24,083 bases of DNA from an uncultured Lentisphaeria bacterium (lineage in GTDB: Bacteria; Verrucomicrobiota; Lentisphaeria; Victivallales; UBA1829). Where the stretch lies: contig CAJKAR010000053.1 in NCBI GenBank assembly GCA_905197955.1, positions 1-24,083 of the forward strand, given 5' to 3'. Below the pieces are notes generated by a model. It saw nothing but the letters and a program-made list of their open reading frames with translations. It had not been told where the DNA came from and ran no database searches. How positions within the stretch are numbered: the stretch's first letter is position 1; every line of letters starts with the position of its first letter. Positions 7,916 through 15,710 of the stretch are shown here, piece by piece. The position numbers and the translations under genes were made by a program.

Positions 7916-8722
7916 ATGGCTGATGTTGTTGTGATCGGTGCCGCCGGAAGAATGGGTCGGCGGCTCGTTGCTAATGTTTTGAATACTCCCGGAATGACGC
8001 TTGCCGGAGCGGTGGAGTGGTCCGGATCCGAGTTTATCGGATGTGACGCGGCTTCGGTGGCGGGACTTTCTCCCTGCGGCGTGAAAATTACGGCTTCTCT
8101 GCCGGAGGCTCTGGAAAAAGCAAACGCCGTGATTGATTTTTCGACCGGCGGGACGGTGATGGAAAATGCCCGGATCGCCGCGGAAAAAGGATGTGCCATC
8201 GTGGTCGGCACGACGGCTCTTGGAGCTGCCGCTTCCGAAGAGTTCAAGCGTCTTGCGGAGAAAAATAAGGTCGGAATTGTCTTCGCCTCGAATTTTAGTG
8301 TCGGAGTGAATCTGCTTTTCTATCTTTCGAAGAAGGTCGCCGGAATCCTGAGCGATTACGATGTGGAGATCATTGAAGCTCATCACAATCAGAAGAAGGA
8401 TGCGCCCAGCGGAACCGCCGTGACGATTGCCGAGCGGATCTGCGAGGCTCGCGGACTCTCCTATGAGAAGGACGTGGTTCATGGCCGGCAGGGAGTGGTC
8501 GGGGCTCGCACGAAAACGGAGATCGGAATGCATGCGGTCCGCGGCGGCGATATCGTCGGCGACCACACGGTCATGTTTGCCACAACCGGTGAGCGTTTCG
8601 AGATGACCCACAAGGCGTCCAGCCGCGACACGTTTGCGAAGGGGGCCGTCAGAGCGGTTGCGTTCCTGGAAAACGCCGCTCCCGGACTTTACGATATGCA
8701 GGATGTTCTGGGGCTGAAGTAA
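7916..8722 (+). CDS. dapB: 4-hydroxy-tetrahydrodipicolinate reductase
   Basis: DapB reduces hydroxy-tetrahydrodipicolinate with NAD(P)H in the diaminopimelate/lysine pathway, in the cytosol. The 268-residue protein has normal length. The N-terminal dinucleotide loop reads GAAGRMGR. The catalytic region reads EAHHNQKKDAPSGTA, with H156 and K160 at the positions of E. coli H159 and K163. The C-terminal GDHTVMF and THKASSR segments are also as expected. I use ATG 7916, seven nt after AAAGGA; a GTG two codons upstream is in frame but less well placed. It lies 11 nt after ftsQ, and its stop TAA directly abuts the next ATG, so the three genes are probably one transcript. Confidence 0.97.
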   Translation: MADVVVIGAAGRMGRRLVANVLNTPGMTLAGAVEWSGSEFIGCDAASVAGLSPCGVKITASLPEALEKANAVIDFSTGGTVMENARIAAEKGCAIVVGTTALGAAASEEFKRLAEKNKVGIVFASNFSVGVNLLFYLSKKVAGILSDYDVEIIEAHHNQKKDAPSGTAVTIAERICEARGLSYEKDVVHGRQGVVGARTKTEIGMHAVRGGDIVGDHTVMFATTGERFEMTHKASSRDTFAKGAVRAVAFLENAAPGLYDMQDVLGLK

Positions 8723-9946
8723 ATGATTTCTCCGGCCGCCACTCCTTTTCTGAACTGTATTCGGGATCTCTGTGAGGATCTGCCCGATTTTGCTTTTGAT
8801 CCCGCTTCCGCCGAACCCTTTGCTCCTCTGGACTACGAGGCGGAGTGCCGGATCAAGAATCTTGCGTTGAAACACTTCTGGAAACAGAACAGAATTCCGG
8901 GGACGCCGCTGCCGATGATTCCGGCGGTTCTGCCGCGCCACTATCGGACAAATTCCAAGCGGCGGGGCGTTTTCTCCAACGGCACATTTCAGCTGCTTCA
9001 TCCGGGGCATTCCGGACAGGGGGGAATCCGCGGGAATCTTCAGTATTCCATGCTGGAACCGGATCTGCATCACAGAATTTATGAACTGATTCTGGAAATG
9101 CTGTCGCGTCCGCAGTTCCGCTTTTTTGCCCGCAATCTGAATTACTGCATCGTGCGCGGATCCGACCGCAAAGCCGCTGTGATTCTGAATCTGGCAAAAA
9201 TTGATGCATCGATCGTTCGCAAACTCAAGATCATCGCAGCGGAGCTTCAGAAGGAGATTCCGGAAGTAATCTCCTGTTTCATGTATCTGGATGAATCCCG
9301 TTCGCCCTACTATCTGGAGGCGAAGCGCAGTGAGAAGGAAGTCGGATACAAAAAACTCTTCGGGCCCTCCTTCCTGGATATCACCCTGCCGGACGGCTGC
9401 CGTCTTCTGTATCCGCCGACGGGATTTTCCCAGGTGAACGAATCCATGATTCCGCTGTTCCTGAATACCGTGGAGAAGTTGATCCGCCCGGAATCCGATG
9501 CCCGTCTGCTGGATCTTTACTGCGGCTACGGAATGATTGGTTTTTCCCTTGTTCCCAAGGTCGGTTCCATGATCGGAGTGGAGATCGACGGCCCGTCCGT
9601 CAAGGCTGCCGCCGCAAGTGCGGAACACCTCTACCGGAAAAAGGATATTCGTTTCATTCGCGGAGAGATCGGCCCGGCGCTGATCCGGAACCGTTTTCCC
9701 GCTCCGGCGGAGAAGGAACTGCTGGTGCTGGATCCGCCACGATGCGGAACCGCGGATGATGTCATCAAAGAGCTTGCGCGCCGTTCACCGCTTCGCGTTG
9801 TGCATATATTCTGCGGAACGGATGTGATTCCCGGATCGCTGGCTCAGTGGAAAAATCAGGGCTATGAGCCTTCGGCGGTTCAGGCTCTCGACCTCTTTCC
9901 CGGCACTCCGAATCTGGAGACGATGATTCTGCTGGAAAAACAGTGA
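8723..9946 (+). CDS. TrmA/RlmD-type RNA uracil-C5 methyltransferase, divergent
   Basis: This 407-residue protein is a SAM-dependent RNA 5-methyluridine methyltransferase by motif order. It has FSQVNE (235-240), the SAM loop DLYCGYGMIG (264-273), acidic E287, DPPRCG (337-342), the catalytic-Cys region HIFCGT with C364 and the C-terminal general-base E399 in LETMILLEK. Unlike RlmD-type enzymes it has no obvious N-terminal TRAM domain and no clear CxxxxxCxxC iron-sulfur cluster. The usual SCNP around the nucleophile is replaced by FCGT. The target (tRNA U54 or an rRNA uridine) cannot be assigned. It starts directly after the dapB stop codon, which points to translational coupling. Confidence 0.85.
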   Translation: MISPAATPFLNCIRDLCEDLPDFAFDPASAEPFAPLDYEAECRIKNLALKHFWKQNRIPGTPLPMIPAVLPRHYRTNSKRRGVFSNGTFQLLHPGHSGQGGIRGNLQYSMLEPDLHHRIYELILEMLSRPQFRFFARNLNYCIVRGSDRKAAVILNLAKIDASIVRKLKIIAAELQKEIPEVISCFMYLDESRSPYYLEAKRSEKEVGYKKLFGPSFLDITLPDGCRLLYPPTGFSQVNESMIPLFLNTVEKLIRPESDARLLDLYCGYGMIGFSLVPKVGSMIGVEIDGPSVKAAAASAEHLYRKKDIRFIRGEIGPALIRNRFPAPAEKELLVLDPPRCGTADDVIKELARRSPLRVVHIFCGTDVIPGSLAQWKNQGYEPSAVQALDLFPGTPNLETMILLEKQ

Positions 9947-9961
9947 GGTTGTTTTCCAGCA
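9930..9961. terminator. Hairpin between convergent transcripts
   Basis: A 10-bp perfect inverted repeat, TGCTGGAAAA/TTTTCCAGCA (9930-9939 and 9952-9961), encloses a 12-nt loop that contains the methyltransferase stop codon. It lies between the plus-strand ftsQ-dapB unit and the minus-strand rex-hyd-folB unit, so it could end both. The T-rich 3' arm replaces a separate T tract, which makes this a weak to moderate terminator. Confidence 0.5.
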
Positions 9962-9991
9962 CGTGCGATTCCGGATTCAGAAAGAGAGGAC

Positions 9992-10369
9992 TCAGTCTGC
10001 GGCAGGGGAGGGAGTGGATGGCTTTTCCCGTTCAATTTCCAGCGAGATCGCCCTGGCTCTGACTGCAGCGGCGGGTTTGTCGATCCGAACCTTCACCTTC
10101 TGGACCAGCGTGTAGGAAAGACAGAGATCCGCAATGGATTGCGCCAGCGCTTCCAGAAGCTGAAACGAGGAGTTTTCCACTTTTTCGATGATATCGCGTT
10201 CGACAGCACTGTAATCGACTGCATCGAAAAGATGATCGGTGCGGCACGGTTTGGACATGTCGTAATAAAGTTCGATGTTCAGCGTCAGATTCTGCCTGAA
10301 CTTCCGCTCCTGCGGCAGTGTGCCGATGATGGTGGCAAGATTCAGGTCTCTGATGAAAATGCGATCCAT
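9992..10369 (-). CDS. folB: Dihydroneopterin aldolase
   Basis: FolB cleaves dihydroneopterin to hydroxymethyl-dihydropterin and glycolaldehyde in folate synthesis. The 125-residue product has the family's length and key positions: E21 in the PQER segment, Y53 in VDYSAV, E73 in QLLEALAQSIADL and K98 in RIDKPAAAVRA. The start is fixed by AAAGGAG (10385-10379) nine nt before ATG 10369; an upstream in-frame extension would lie inside the preceding gene. That ribosome-binding site overlaps the stop of the receiver-domain gene, so folB is the tail of the hydrogenase operon. No other folate genes are near, an unusual context for folB. The Pro/Ala-rich C-terminus is a short nonconserved tail. Confidence 0.93.
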   Translation of the reverse strand: MDRIFIRDLNLATIIGTLPQERKFRQNLTLNIELYYDMSKPCRTDHLFDAVDYSAVERDIIEKVENSSFQLLEALAQSIADLCLSYTLVQKVKVRIDKPAAAVRARAISLEIEREKPSTPSPAAD

Positions 10370-10383
10370 AAATCCATACTCCT

Positions 10384-10794
10384 TTACCGGAAGAGTCGCA
10401 GCAGTTCGTGGTCGAACTGTTCCAGCCGGATCTCTTTGTCCAGAATGGAATCGGCTTTGATCCATGCTTTGGCATCTGCGCTGGAGAGATCGAAATGGAT
10501 TCCCGTCCGGAACGAGATGCCGCTGACAATGATGATTCTGGTTTCCGGTGACAGTTTTTTGATTTCATAACATAAAAGGAATCCGCTGTCCGGATGTTCC
10601 AGCAGGATTTCCGTAACGATCAGATCGAACTTTTTCTGATCCGCCAGTTTCAGAGCTTCCGCCAGAGAGCTCGCCGTATCCACCTGAAATCCGATTTCCC
10701 GCAGATGCGTTTTCAGAACGGAAACAAAATCGGGATCGGGATCCACAAGCAGAGCTTTTCGGGTGGAAAAATCAATAGCTTTCAGCTGTTCCAT
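10384..10794 (-). CDS. Stand-alone receiver-domain protein with Glu at the phospho-site
   Basis: A 136-residue single-domain response-regulator fold: acidic pair D18/D20 in LLVDPDPDF, S91 in IIIVSGIS and a Lys (K120) in LDKEIRLEQF. There is no output domain. The strand-3 position that normally carries the phospho-acceptor Asp reads FDLIVTEILLEHPDSGF, giving E62 in place of Asp. The EHPDSGF and WIKAD stretches resemble a receiver type I recall beside multimeric FeFe hydrogenases (recollection, not checked). It lies 15 nt after hydA and 14 nt before folB, with GAGAGGA as ribosome-binding site, so it is co-transcribed with the hydrogenase. No histidine kinase is in the window. With Glu it may be phosphorylation-independent or locked active. 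Confidence 0.85.
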   Translation of the reverse strand: MEQLKAIDFSTRKALLVDPDPDFVSVLKTHLREIGFQVDTASSLAEALKLADQKKFDLIVTEILLEHPDSGFLLCYEIKKLSPETRIIIVSGISFRTGIHFDLSSADAKAWIKADSILDKEIRLEQFDHELLRLFR

Positions 10795-10809
10795 CGTTTC
10801 CTCTCTTTT

Positions 10810-12534
10810 TCAGCGATAGACTTTGCGCGGAGCGAAGGTCGTATGCAGGACCTCGCGAGCGAGATCTCCGCCGGGTTCTCCGAGAAATTCCCGGTAGAGA
10901 CGCTTGACTTCCGGATTCTCATGCGCGGTCCGCAGATGTTCGCTCTGGTCAAGGGCGTAAAGCGCCTGCATTCTGGCTTTGATTCGCTCCGGATTCGTGG
11001 AGAACGGCTGGCCCCCGCCCCCGATGCAGCCGCCCGGACACGCCATGACTTCCACAAATTTCAGATTCCGGTGCATGCCTTCTTTTATTTCCTCAAGGAG
11101 TTTCCGTGCGTTGCCGAGTCCGCTGACAACGGCAACGTCGATTTCCCGATCTCCCATTTTGAGAGTTGCTTCCTTGCAGCCGTCGAGTCCGCGGAATGCT
11201 TCGATTTTCAGCGATTTCAGTTCACGCCCCGTAAGCAGTTTGTGTGCTGTCCGGAGGGTCGCCTCGGCAACTCCGCCGGTAACTCCGAACAGTTTTCCCG
11301 CCGTACTGCGCGTGCCGAACGGATTGTCCGCCGGTTCCGGCTGAAGAGCATTGAAGTCGATTCCGTAGAGCTTGATCATGCGGAGCAGTTCCCGCACCGT
11401 GATAACGGCATCGATATCGGGATCGTCATTTCTGCCGAGTTCGACTCGGGTTGCTTCAAATTTTTTTGCTGTGCACGGCATCGCGGCAACGCTGTAAATC
11501 TCGGAGGCGGGAATGCCCGACTGCTGCGCAAAAAAGGTCTTGATGACCGCCCCCAGCATCCCTTGCGGACTCTTGCAACTGGAGAGATTCGGCAGAAATT
11601 CCGGATAAAACTCCTCCACAAATTTCACCCAGGAAGGCGAACAGCTCGTGAAGAGCGGCAGATGAGATTCCTTTTTCAGACGGTCAACAAACTCATGTGC
11701 TTCTTCCACGGCGGTGAGATCCGCTGCGAAAGAGGTGTCGAACACCTTTGCAAAGCCGATCTGCCGGAGCGCCGCGTTCAGGAGTCCCGGAATATCCGCG
11801 CCAGGCTTGAGCCCGAACTCCTCGGCAATGGAGAGCGGAACCGAGGGGCCATACTGAATGACAATGGTCTTCTCATGCTCGCCGATGACATTGGTGATAT
11901 CCTTCAGTCGGGAATGTTCCGTGAGCGCTCCCGTCGGACAGACAAGTACACACTGGCCGCAGTTGACGCAGCTGGAAATGTTCATGCTCCTGTTGAAGGC
12001 CGGCGAGACGACGGTCCGGCTGCCGCGCCCGACAAAGTCGATTGCCGCAACCTCCTGCACCTCGCTGCATACCCGGACACACTTTCCGCAGAGGATGCAT
12101 TTTGTCGGATCGCGAATGATCGCCGGACTTGTGATGTCTTTGAGCTTCTCCCGGAATTTCCGTTTCGGCGAGCGTTCCCGGATTCCGTATTCCTCCGCCA
12201 GACTGCGAAGCTGGCAGTCGCTGCTTTTGCTGCAGTAAAGACAGTCATCCGGATGGTTGGAAAGCAGCAGCTGGATCAGAGTTTTTCTAGCATTGATGAC
12301 TCTCTGGGAATTCGTCCAGATGCGCATTCCCTCCCGGACCGGACTGGAGCAGGATGGCACCAGTCCTTCCTCGCCTTCCACTTCGACCACGCAGATCCGG
12401 CATGCGCCGGTCGGCATCATTCCCGCCATGTGGCAGAGCGTGGGTACCCGGATGCCTACACGGTTCAGTGCGGAAAGAATGGTCTCTCCCGGATCGGCAT
12501 TGATAACTCTGTTATTGACAGTGATCTCAACCAC
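10810..12534 (-). CDS. hydA: NAD-linked [FeFe] hydrogenase catalytic subunit HydA
   Basis: HydA carries the H-cluster and interconverts H+ and H2 in a cytosolic HydABC complex that uses NADH, in many relatives together with ferredoxin (electron confurcation). Over 574 residues: N-terminal [2Fe-2S] domain (C34, C45, C48, C62), His/Cys cluster (H94, C98, C101, C107), two [4Fe-4S] motifs (C146-C156 and C189-C199), H domain, and a C-terminal small-subunit-like segment (about 515-570). H-cluster motifs are L1 FTSCSPSW (295-302), L2 MPCTAKKFE (352-360) and L3 with C499 and C503 in MACPGGCIGGGGQP. L1 has Ser299 where the consensus TSCCPxW has Cys. The start is GTG 12534, overlapping the hydB end by 8 nt, with AGGGAGA upstream. 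Maturases HydEFG are not in the window. Confidence 0.96.
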   Translation of the reverse strand: MVEITVNNRVINADPGETILSALNRVGIRVPTLCHMAGMMPTGACRICVVEVEGEEGLVPSCSSPVREGMRIWTNSQRVINARKTLIQLLLSNHPDDCLYCSKSSDCQLRSLAEEYGIRERSPKRKFREKLKDITSPAIIRDPTKCILCGKCVRVCSEVQEVAAIDFVGRGSRTVVSPAFNRSMNISSCVNCGQCVLVCPTGALTEHSRLKDITNVIGEHEKTIVIQYGPSVPLSIAEEFGLKPGADIPGLLNAALRQIGFAKVFDTSFAADLTAVEEAHEFVDRLKKESHLPLFTSCSPSWVKFVEEFYPEFLPNLSSCKSPQGMLGAVIKTFFAQQSGIPASEIYSVAAMPCTAKKFEATRVELGRNDDPDIDAVITVRELLRMIKLYGIDFNALQPEPADNPFGTRSTAGKLFGVTGGVAEATLRTAHKLLTGRELKSLKIEAFRGLDGCKEATLKMGDREIDVAVVSGLGNARKLLEEIKEGMHRNLKFVEVMACPGGCIGGGGQPFSTNPERIKARMQALYALDQSEHLRTAHENPEVKRLYREFLGEPGGDLAREVLHTTFAPRKVYR

Positions 12535-14497
12535 GGTGTTCTCCCTGTTTTAATACGACCGCATTGAATTTGCAGACCTCCCTGCATTTTCCGCATCCGG
12601 TGCAGAGCGATTCTTCAATCCGATACGGATGGCGCGGCGATCCCGTGATCGCCTTTGCCGGGCACTGAAGCGCACAGACCGTACATCCCCGGCAGCGATT
12701 CTCCATGATCTCATAGCGGATCAGTTCCCGGCAGACTCCTGCCGGACAGCGACGTTCAAACACATGGGCCTCGTATTCCTCCCGGAACCAGCGCAAGGTT
12801 GAGAGCACCGGATTCGGTGCCGTCTGTCCGAGTCCGCAGAGACTCGTCTCCTTGATAACCTGCGCCAGATTGCGAAGCTCGATGACCGATTTGAACCGGA
12901 TCAGCGCATCATTGCCGGTTTCCTGTTTTCTGCCGTGCGTGATCTGCTCCAGAATTTCACGAAGATGACGTGTTCCTTCCCGGCAGGGGATACATTTGCC
13001 GCAGCTTTCATTCTGGACAAAATCCAGAAAGAACTTTGCCACATCGACCATGCAGGTGTTTTCATCCATCGCCACCAGTCCGCCGGAGCCCATGATGGCT
13101 CCCGCTTCACGGAGCGTTTCATAATCAATTTCAAGATCCAGCAGTTCCGCCGGAATGCAGCCGCCAGACGGACCGCCGATCTGAACTGCTTTGAATTTTT
13201 TCCGGTTCGGAACTCCTCCGCCGATCTCGCAGATGATGTCGCGCAGACGGGTTCCCATGGCGACTTCGATCAGTCCTGTATTGACGATTTTTCCGGAGAG
13301 TGCAAACACTTTTGTCCCTTTGCTTCCCTCCGTCCCGATGGAGCGGAACCAGTCCTCTCCGTTCAGAATGATGCCGGGCAGATTCGCCAGCGTTTCCACG
13401 TTGTTGATGACCGACGGCTTGCCGAAAAGTCCTTTCACCGCCGGATAGGGCGGTCGTGGCCTCGGTGTTCCGCGTTTTCCTTCGATGCTGTTGATGAGCG
13501 CGGTTTCTTCGCCGCAGACAAATGCTCCGGCTCCCTTTTTCAGCAGAATTTTCAGATCGAAACCGCTGTCAAGAATATTTTCTCCCAGCAGTCCGTAGGC
13601 GCGGGCCTGTTCAAGGGCTTCTGTCAGCCGCCGGATCGCGAGCTTGTATTCCGCTCGGACATAAATGTATGCCCGGCTCGCGCCGATGGCATAGGAGGCG
13701 ATTGCAAGACCTTCGATCAGCCGATGCGGATCACTTTCCATCAGAGCCCGGTCCATGAATGCGCCGGGATCCCCTTCATCGGCGTTGCAGATCATGTATT
13801 TCTGGTCGCTGGGACGATTGAGAGCGGTCTTCCATTTTGTTCCGGTGGGAAAGCCCGCGCCGCCGCGGCCGCGCAGACCGCTGCGTTCGACTTCCTCGCA
13901 GATTTCCAGCGGCGTCATCGTGTGAAGGGAACGGGCAAAGGCCCGATAGCCGCCATAGGCAAGATATTCCTCTATGGAACCGGGATCCAGAATCCCGCAG
14001 TTGCGGAGAACGTTGCGGGTCTGTTTCCGGAAGAAGGGGAGTTCTTCGAGAAAAGGAACGTTTTCCCAGGGGGCGTCGCCGGAATCGCGGAACTGTCCGA
14101 GCAGGAAATCCGCAGGAATTTCGTGCCGTTTCAGGACGCTGTCCAGCAGATGGACAACCCGGTCCGCTGTGACTTTCCGGAAGGCAATACGGTTTTTTCC
14201 CGGCAGCTGGATATCCGCAATCGGCTCTTCCGAACAGAGTCCGAGACAGCCGGTTTCAAGAAGTTCCGCATCAGGACAGGCCCCCGCGATATATTCCCGG
14301 ACTTTCGCCAGAGTTTTTCCTGCTCCCGCACTGAGTCCGCAGGTTGCGGCGCCGATCCGGATCACCGGATGATCCGTTCCGCGGCGTTTGAAGAATTCCG
14401 CATATTCCCTGGCTTTTCCGGAGACCTCCTGTTTGATCCCGTCATGCGTGAGAACGGAAAGCAGAACCTGTTTCAAATCCAGCGGGATGCTGTTCAT
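12527..14497 (-). CDS. hydB: Hydrogenase diaphorase subunit HydB (NuoF-like)
   Basis: HydB binds FMN and NAD(H) and passes electrons between nicotinamide and the iron-sulfur chain of HydA. The 656-residue protein has the full HydB layout. First comes a thioredoxin-like N-terminal [2Fe-2S] domain (C53, then C84 and C88 in TGCLGLC). The NuoF core follows with the FMN loop LRGRGGAGFPTG (208-219), the NADH site NADEGDPGAF (238-247), and the N3-type [4Fe-4S] ligands C499, C502, C505 and C554. Two C-terminal ferredoxin clusters close it (C602-C612 and C632-C642). The start ATG overlaps the hydC stop as ATGA, showing translational coupling. Dependence on FMN links it to the riboswitch operon to the right. 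Confidence 0.96.
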   Translation of the reverse strand: MNSIPLDLKQVLLSVLTHDGIKQEVSGKAREYAEFFKRRGTDHPVIRIGAATCGLSAGAGKTLAKVREYIAGACPDAELLETGCLGLCSEEPIADIQLPGKNRIAFRKVTADRVVHLLDSVLKRHEIPADFLLGQFRDSGDAPWENVPFLEELPFFRKQTRNVLRNCGILDPGSIEEYLAYGGYRAFARSLHTMTPLEICEEVERSGLRGRGGAGFPTGTKWKTALNRPSDQKYMICNADEGDPGAFMDRALMESDPHRLIEGLAIASYAIGASRAYIYVRAEYKLAIRRLTEALEQARAYGLLGENILDSGFDLKILLKKGAGAFVCGEETALINSIEGKRGTPRPRPPYPAVKGLFGKPSVINNVETLANLPGIILNGEDWFRSIGTEGSKGTKVFALSGKIVNTGLIEVAMGTRLRDIICEIGGGVPNRKKFKAVQIGGPSGGCIPAELLDLEIDYETLREAGAIMGSGGLVAMDENTCMVDVAKFFLDFVQNESCGKCIPCREGTRHLREILEQITHGRKQETGNDALIRFKSVIELRNLAQVIKETSLCGLGQTAPNPVLSTLRWFREEYEAHVFERRCPAGVCRELIRYEIMENRCRGCTVCALQCPAKAITGSPRHPYRIEESLCTGCGKCREVCKFNAVVLKQGEHRG

Positions 14498-14976
14498 GAT
14501 TCCTCTCCCTCGTTTGCAGCGGAGGCGCGAAGATCCGCCAGAATGGTTTTGACTTTGTATTCATCGACGCAGGAGTGGATTTCGCCGTTGACGCTCATGA
14601 CGGGCGCAAGTCCGCAGGCGCCGAGACAGGGCGTGATTTCAAGACTGAACAAGCCGTCTCCGCTGGTCTCTCCCGGATGAATCCCCAGCTCCTTCTCCAG
14701 ACAGGCAAGCACCGCGGAAGAGCCTTTGACATGACATGCCGTTCCGCGGCAGAGCATGATGTGGAACTTCCCGGAGGACTGAAATCGGAACTGATTGTAA
14801 AATGTCGCCACTCCGTAGATCTTTCCGGTCGCCATTTTCAGGTAATCCGCAATACGGACGATCGCCTCGCGGGAAAGATATCCCTCTTTTTCCTGTACAT
14901 CCTGAAGAATGGAGATCAGGTGTTCCCGCTGCGGGGGATAGCGGTCAAGAATTTCATCCAGGGAATCGGTTTTCAT
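14494..14976 (-). CDS. hydC: Hydrogenase subunit HydC (NuoE-like)
   Basis: HydC is the small thioredoxin-fold [2Fe-2S] subunit of NAD-linked trimeric hydrogenases, homologous to NuoE. The 160-residue product has an N-terminal helical part including YGVATFYNQF (54-63). All four cluster ligands are present: C76 and C81 in CRGTACHVKGS and C117 and C121 in CLGACGLAP. Length is standard. ATG 14976 is preceded by AAAGGA. It starts 32 nt after the rex stop and ends in a 4-nt overlap with hydB, so rex, hydC, hydB and hydA read as one operon. The gene order C-B-A is common for this complex. Confidence 0.96.
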   Translation of the reverse strand: MKTDSLDEILDRYPPQREHLISILQDVQEKEGYLSREAIVRIADYLKMATGKIYGVATFYNQFRFQSSGKFHIMLCRGTACHVKGSSAVLACLEKELGIHPGETSGDGLFSLEITPCLGACGLAPVMSVNGEIHSCVDEYKVKTILADLRASAANEGEES

Positions 14977-15008
14977 TCTGCGGTCCTTTCAGCGTTCCGG
15001 ATCCTCGC

Positions 15009-15650
15009 TCACTCATGCTGTTTGAGATGATCGGCGAAGTAGGCGAGCTTTTCGAGCGAACTGGCAATGTCGATGCGGTCCGCGCAGACCGTCTCCGGCA
15101 CTTTCAGCGGAACCGGCGCAAAATTCAGGATGCCCCGGATCCCCGCCGCGACCATCATATCGGTAACACTCTGTGCCTGTGTTGCAGGCACCGTGATGAT
15201 TCCCACGTTGATGTCAAGCTCCTTGACCTTGCTTTCAAATTCCCGGATGTGATAGCAGCGGCAGCCGGAGATGACACGATCCACCTTGCTGTCATCGGTA
15301 TCGAACGCCGCCACAATCGTGAGTCCGGGATGACGGTAGGTGAAGTAGGAGAGAATTGCCCGGCCGAGATTTCCCACTCCCACCAGAGCAATAGAACGGT
15401 CTTTCGAACCGTCGAGAATCGCTGTGATTCTTGTAATCAGGCTGGCAATGTCGTATCCTTTATGCGGGCTGCCCTCGTGACCGATTGTCATGATGTCGCG
15501 ACGGACCTGCGCAGGGGTGTTGTGTGCCAGCGCCGCAAGCTGGTGTGAAAAAAGTGTTTTCTGTCCTTTGGAAAGAAGATCCGACAGGAGTCTCTTGTAC
15601 AAAACCATACGTTCGATCGTCCTGGCGGGAATGTTTTTCGTCAGTTTCAT
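15009..15650 (-). CDS. rex: Redox-sensing transcriptional repressor Rex
   Basis: Rex is a dimeric repressor that leaves its operator when NADH rises relative to NAD+. The 213-residue protein has the usual architecture: a winged-helix domain (about 8-75) with IPARTIERMVLYKRLL and TPAQVRRDI, then a Rossmann domain with the dinucleotide loop GVGNLGRA (91-98). A C-terminal swapped helix (SSLEKLAYFADHL) completes it. ATG 15650 follows AGAAGGA. It is the first gene of the hydrogenase operon, and a near-consensus Rex operator lies in its own promoter, so autoregulation together with control of hydCBA is the natural reading. Some Firmicute-type positions differ (GHEGSPHKGYD where GEFG..GVGY is typical). 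Confidence 0.96.
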   Translation of the reverse strand: MKLTKNIPARTIERMVLYKRLLSDLLSKGQKTLFSHQLAALAHNTPAQVRRDIMTIGHEGSPHKGYDIASLITRITAILDGSKDRSIALVGVGNLGRAILSYFTYRHPGLTIVAAFDTDDSKVDRVISGCRCYHIREFESKVKELDINVGIITVPATQAQSVTDMMVAAGIRGILNFAPVPLKVPETVCADRIDIASSLEKLAYFADHLKQHE

Positions 15651-15682
15651 TTTTCCTTCTCAAACCATGTTGAATCGTGTCT

Positions 15683-15700
15683 TTGTGAGTTGCTTCACAG
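15683..15700 (-). promoter_or_regulatory. Rex operator
   Basis: TTGTGAGTTGCTTCACAG matches the known Rex consensus TTGTGAA-N4-TTCACAA at 12 of 14 defined bases and has the correct 18-bp length. It begins 3 bp downstream of the rex -10 box and spans the predicted rex start point near 15696, an ideal place for steric repression. It also covers the -35 box and spacer of a candidate opposite-strand promoter. Confidence 0.88.
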
Positions 15701-15710
15701 TAAGTATAAT
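15683..15710 (+). promoter_or_regulatory. Candidate opposite-strand promoter overlapping the rex promoter
   Basis: TTGTGA (15683-15688), a 16-nt spacer and a perfect TATAAT (15705-15710) could fire rightward from about 15717. Its -10 box overlaps the rex -10 box on the other strand, and its -35 lies inside the Rex operator. Transcripts from it would run into the terminator at 15887-15912. No protein gene of note lies between, so the product would be a short RNA. Purely predicted. Confidence 0.35.

Noticed and set aside
7877..9628. 583-codon minus-strand frame opposite dapB and the methyltransferase
   Set aside because: Spans two real genes antisense and has shadow-like composition.
10594..12567. 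657-codon plus-strand frame opposite hydA
   Set aside because: Phe/Arg/His-rich shadow of a gene whose cluster motifs are all on the minus strand.
12935..14680. 581-codon plus-strand frame opposite hydB
   Set aside because: Antisense shadow; hydB motifs are complete on the minus strand.
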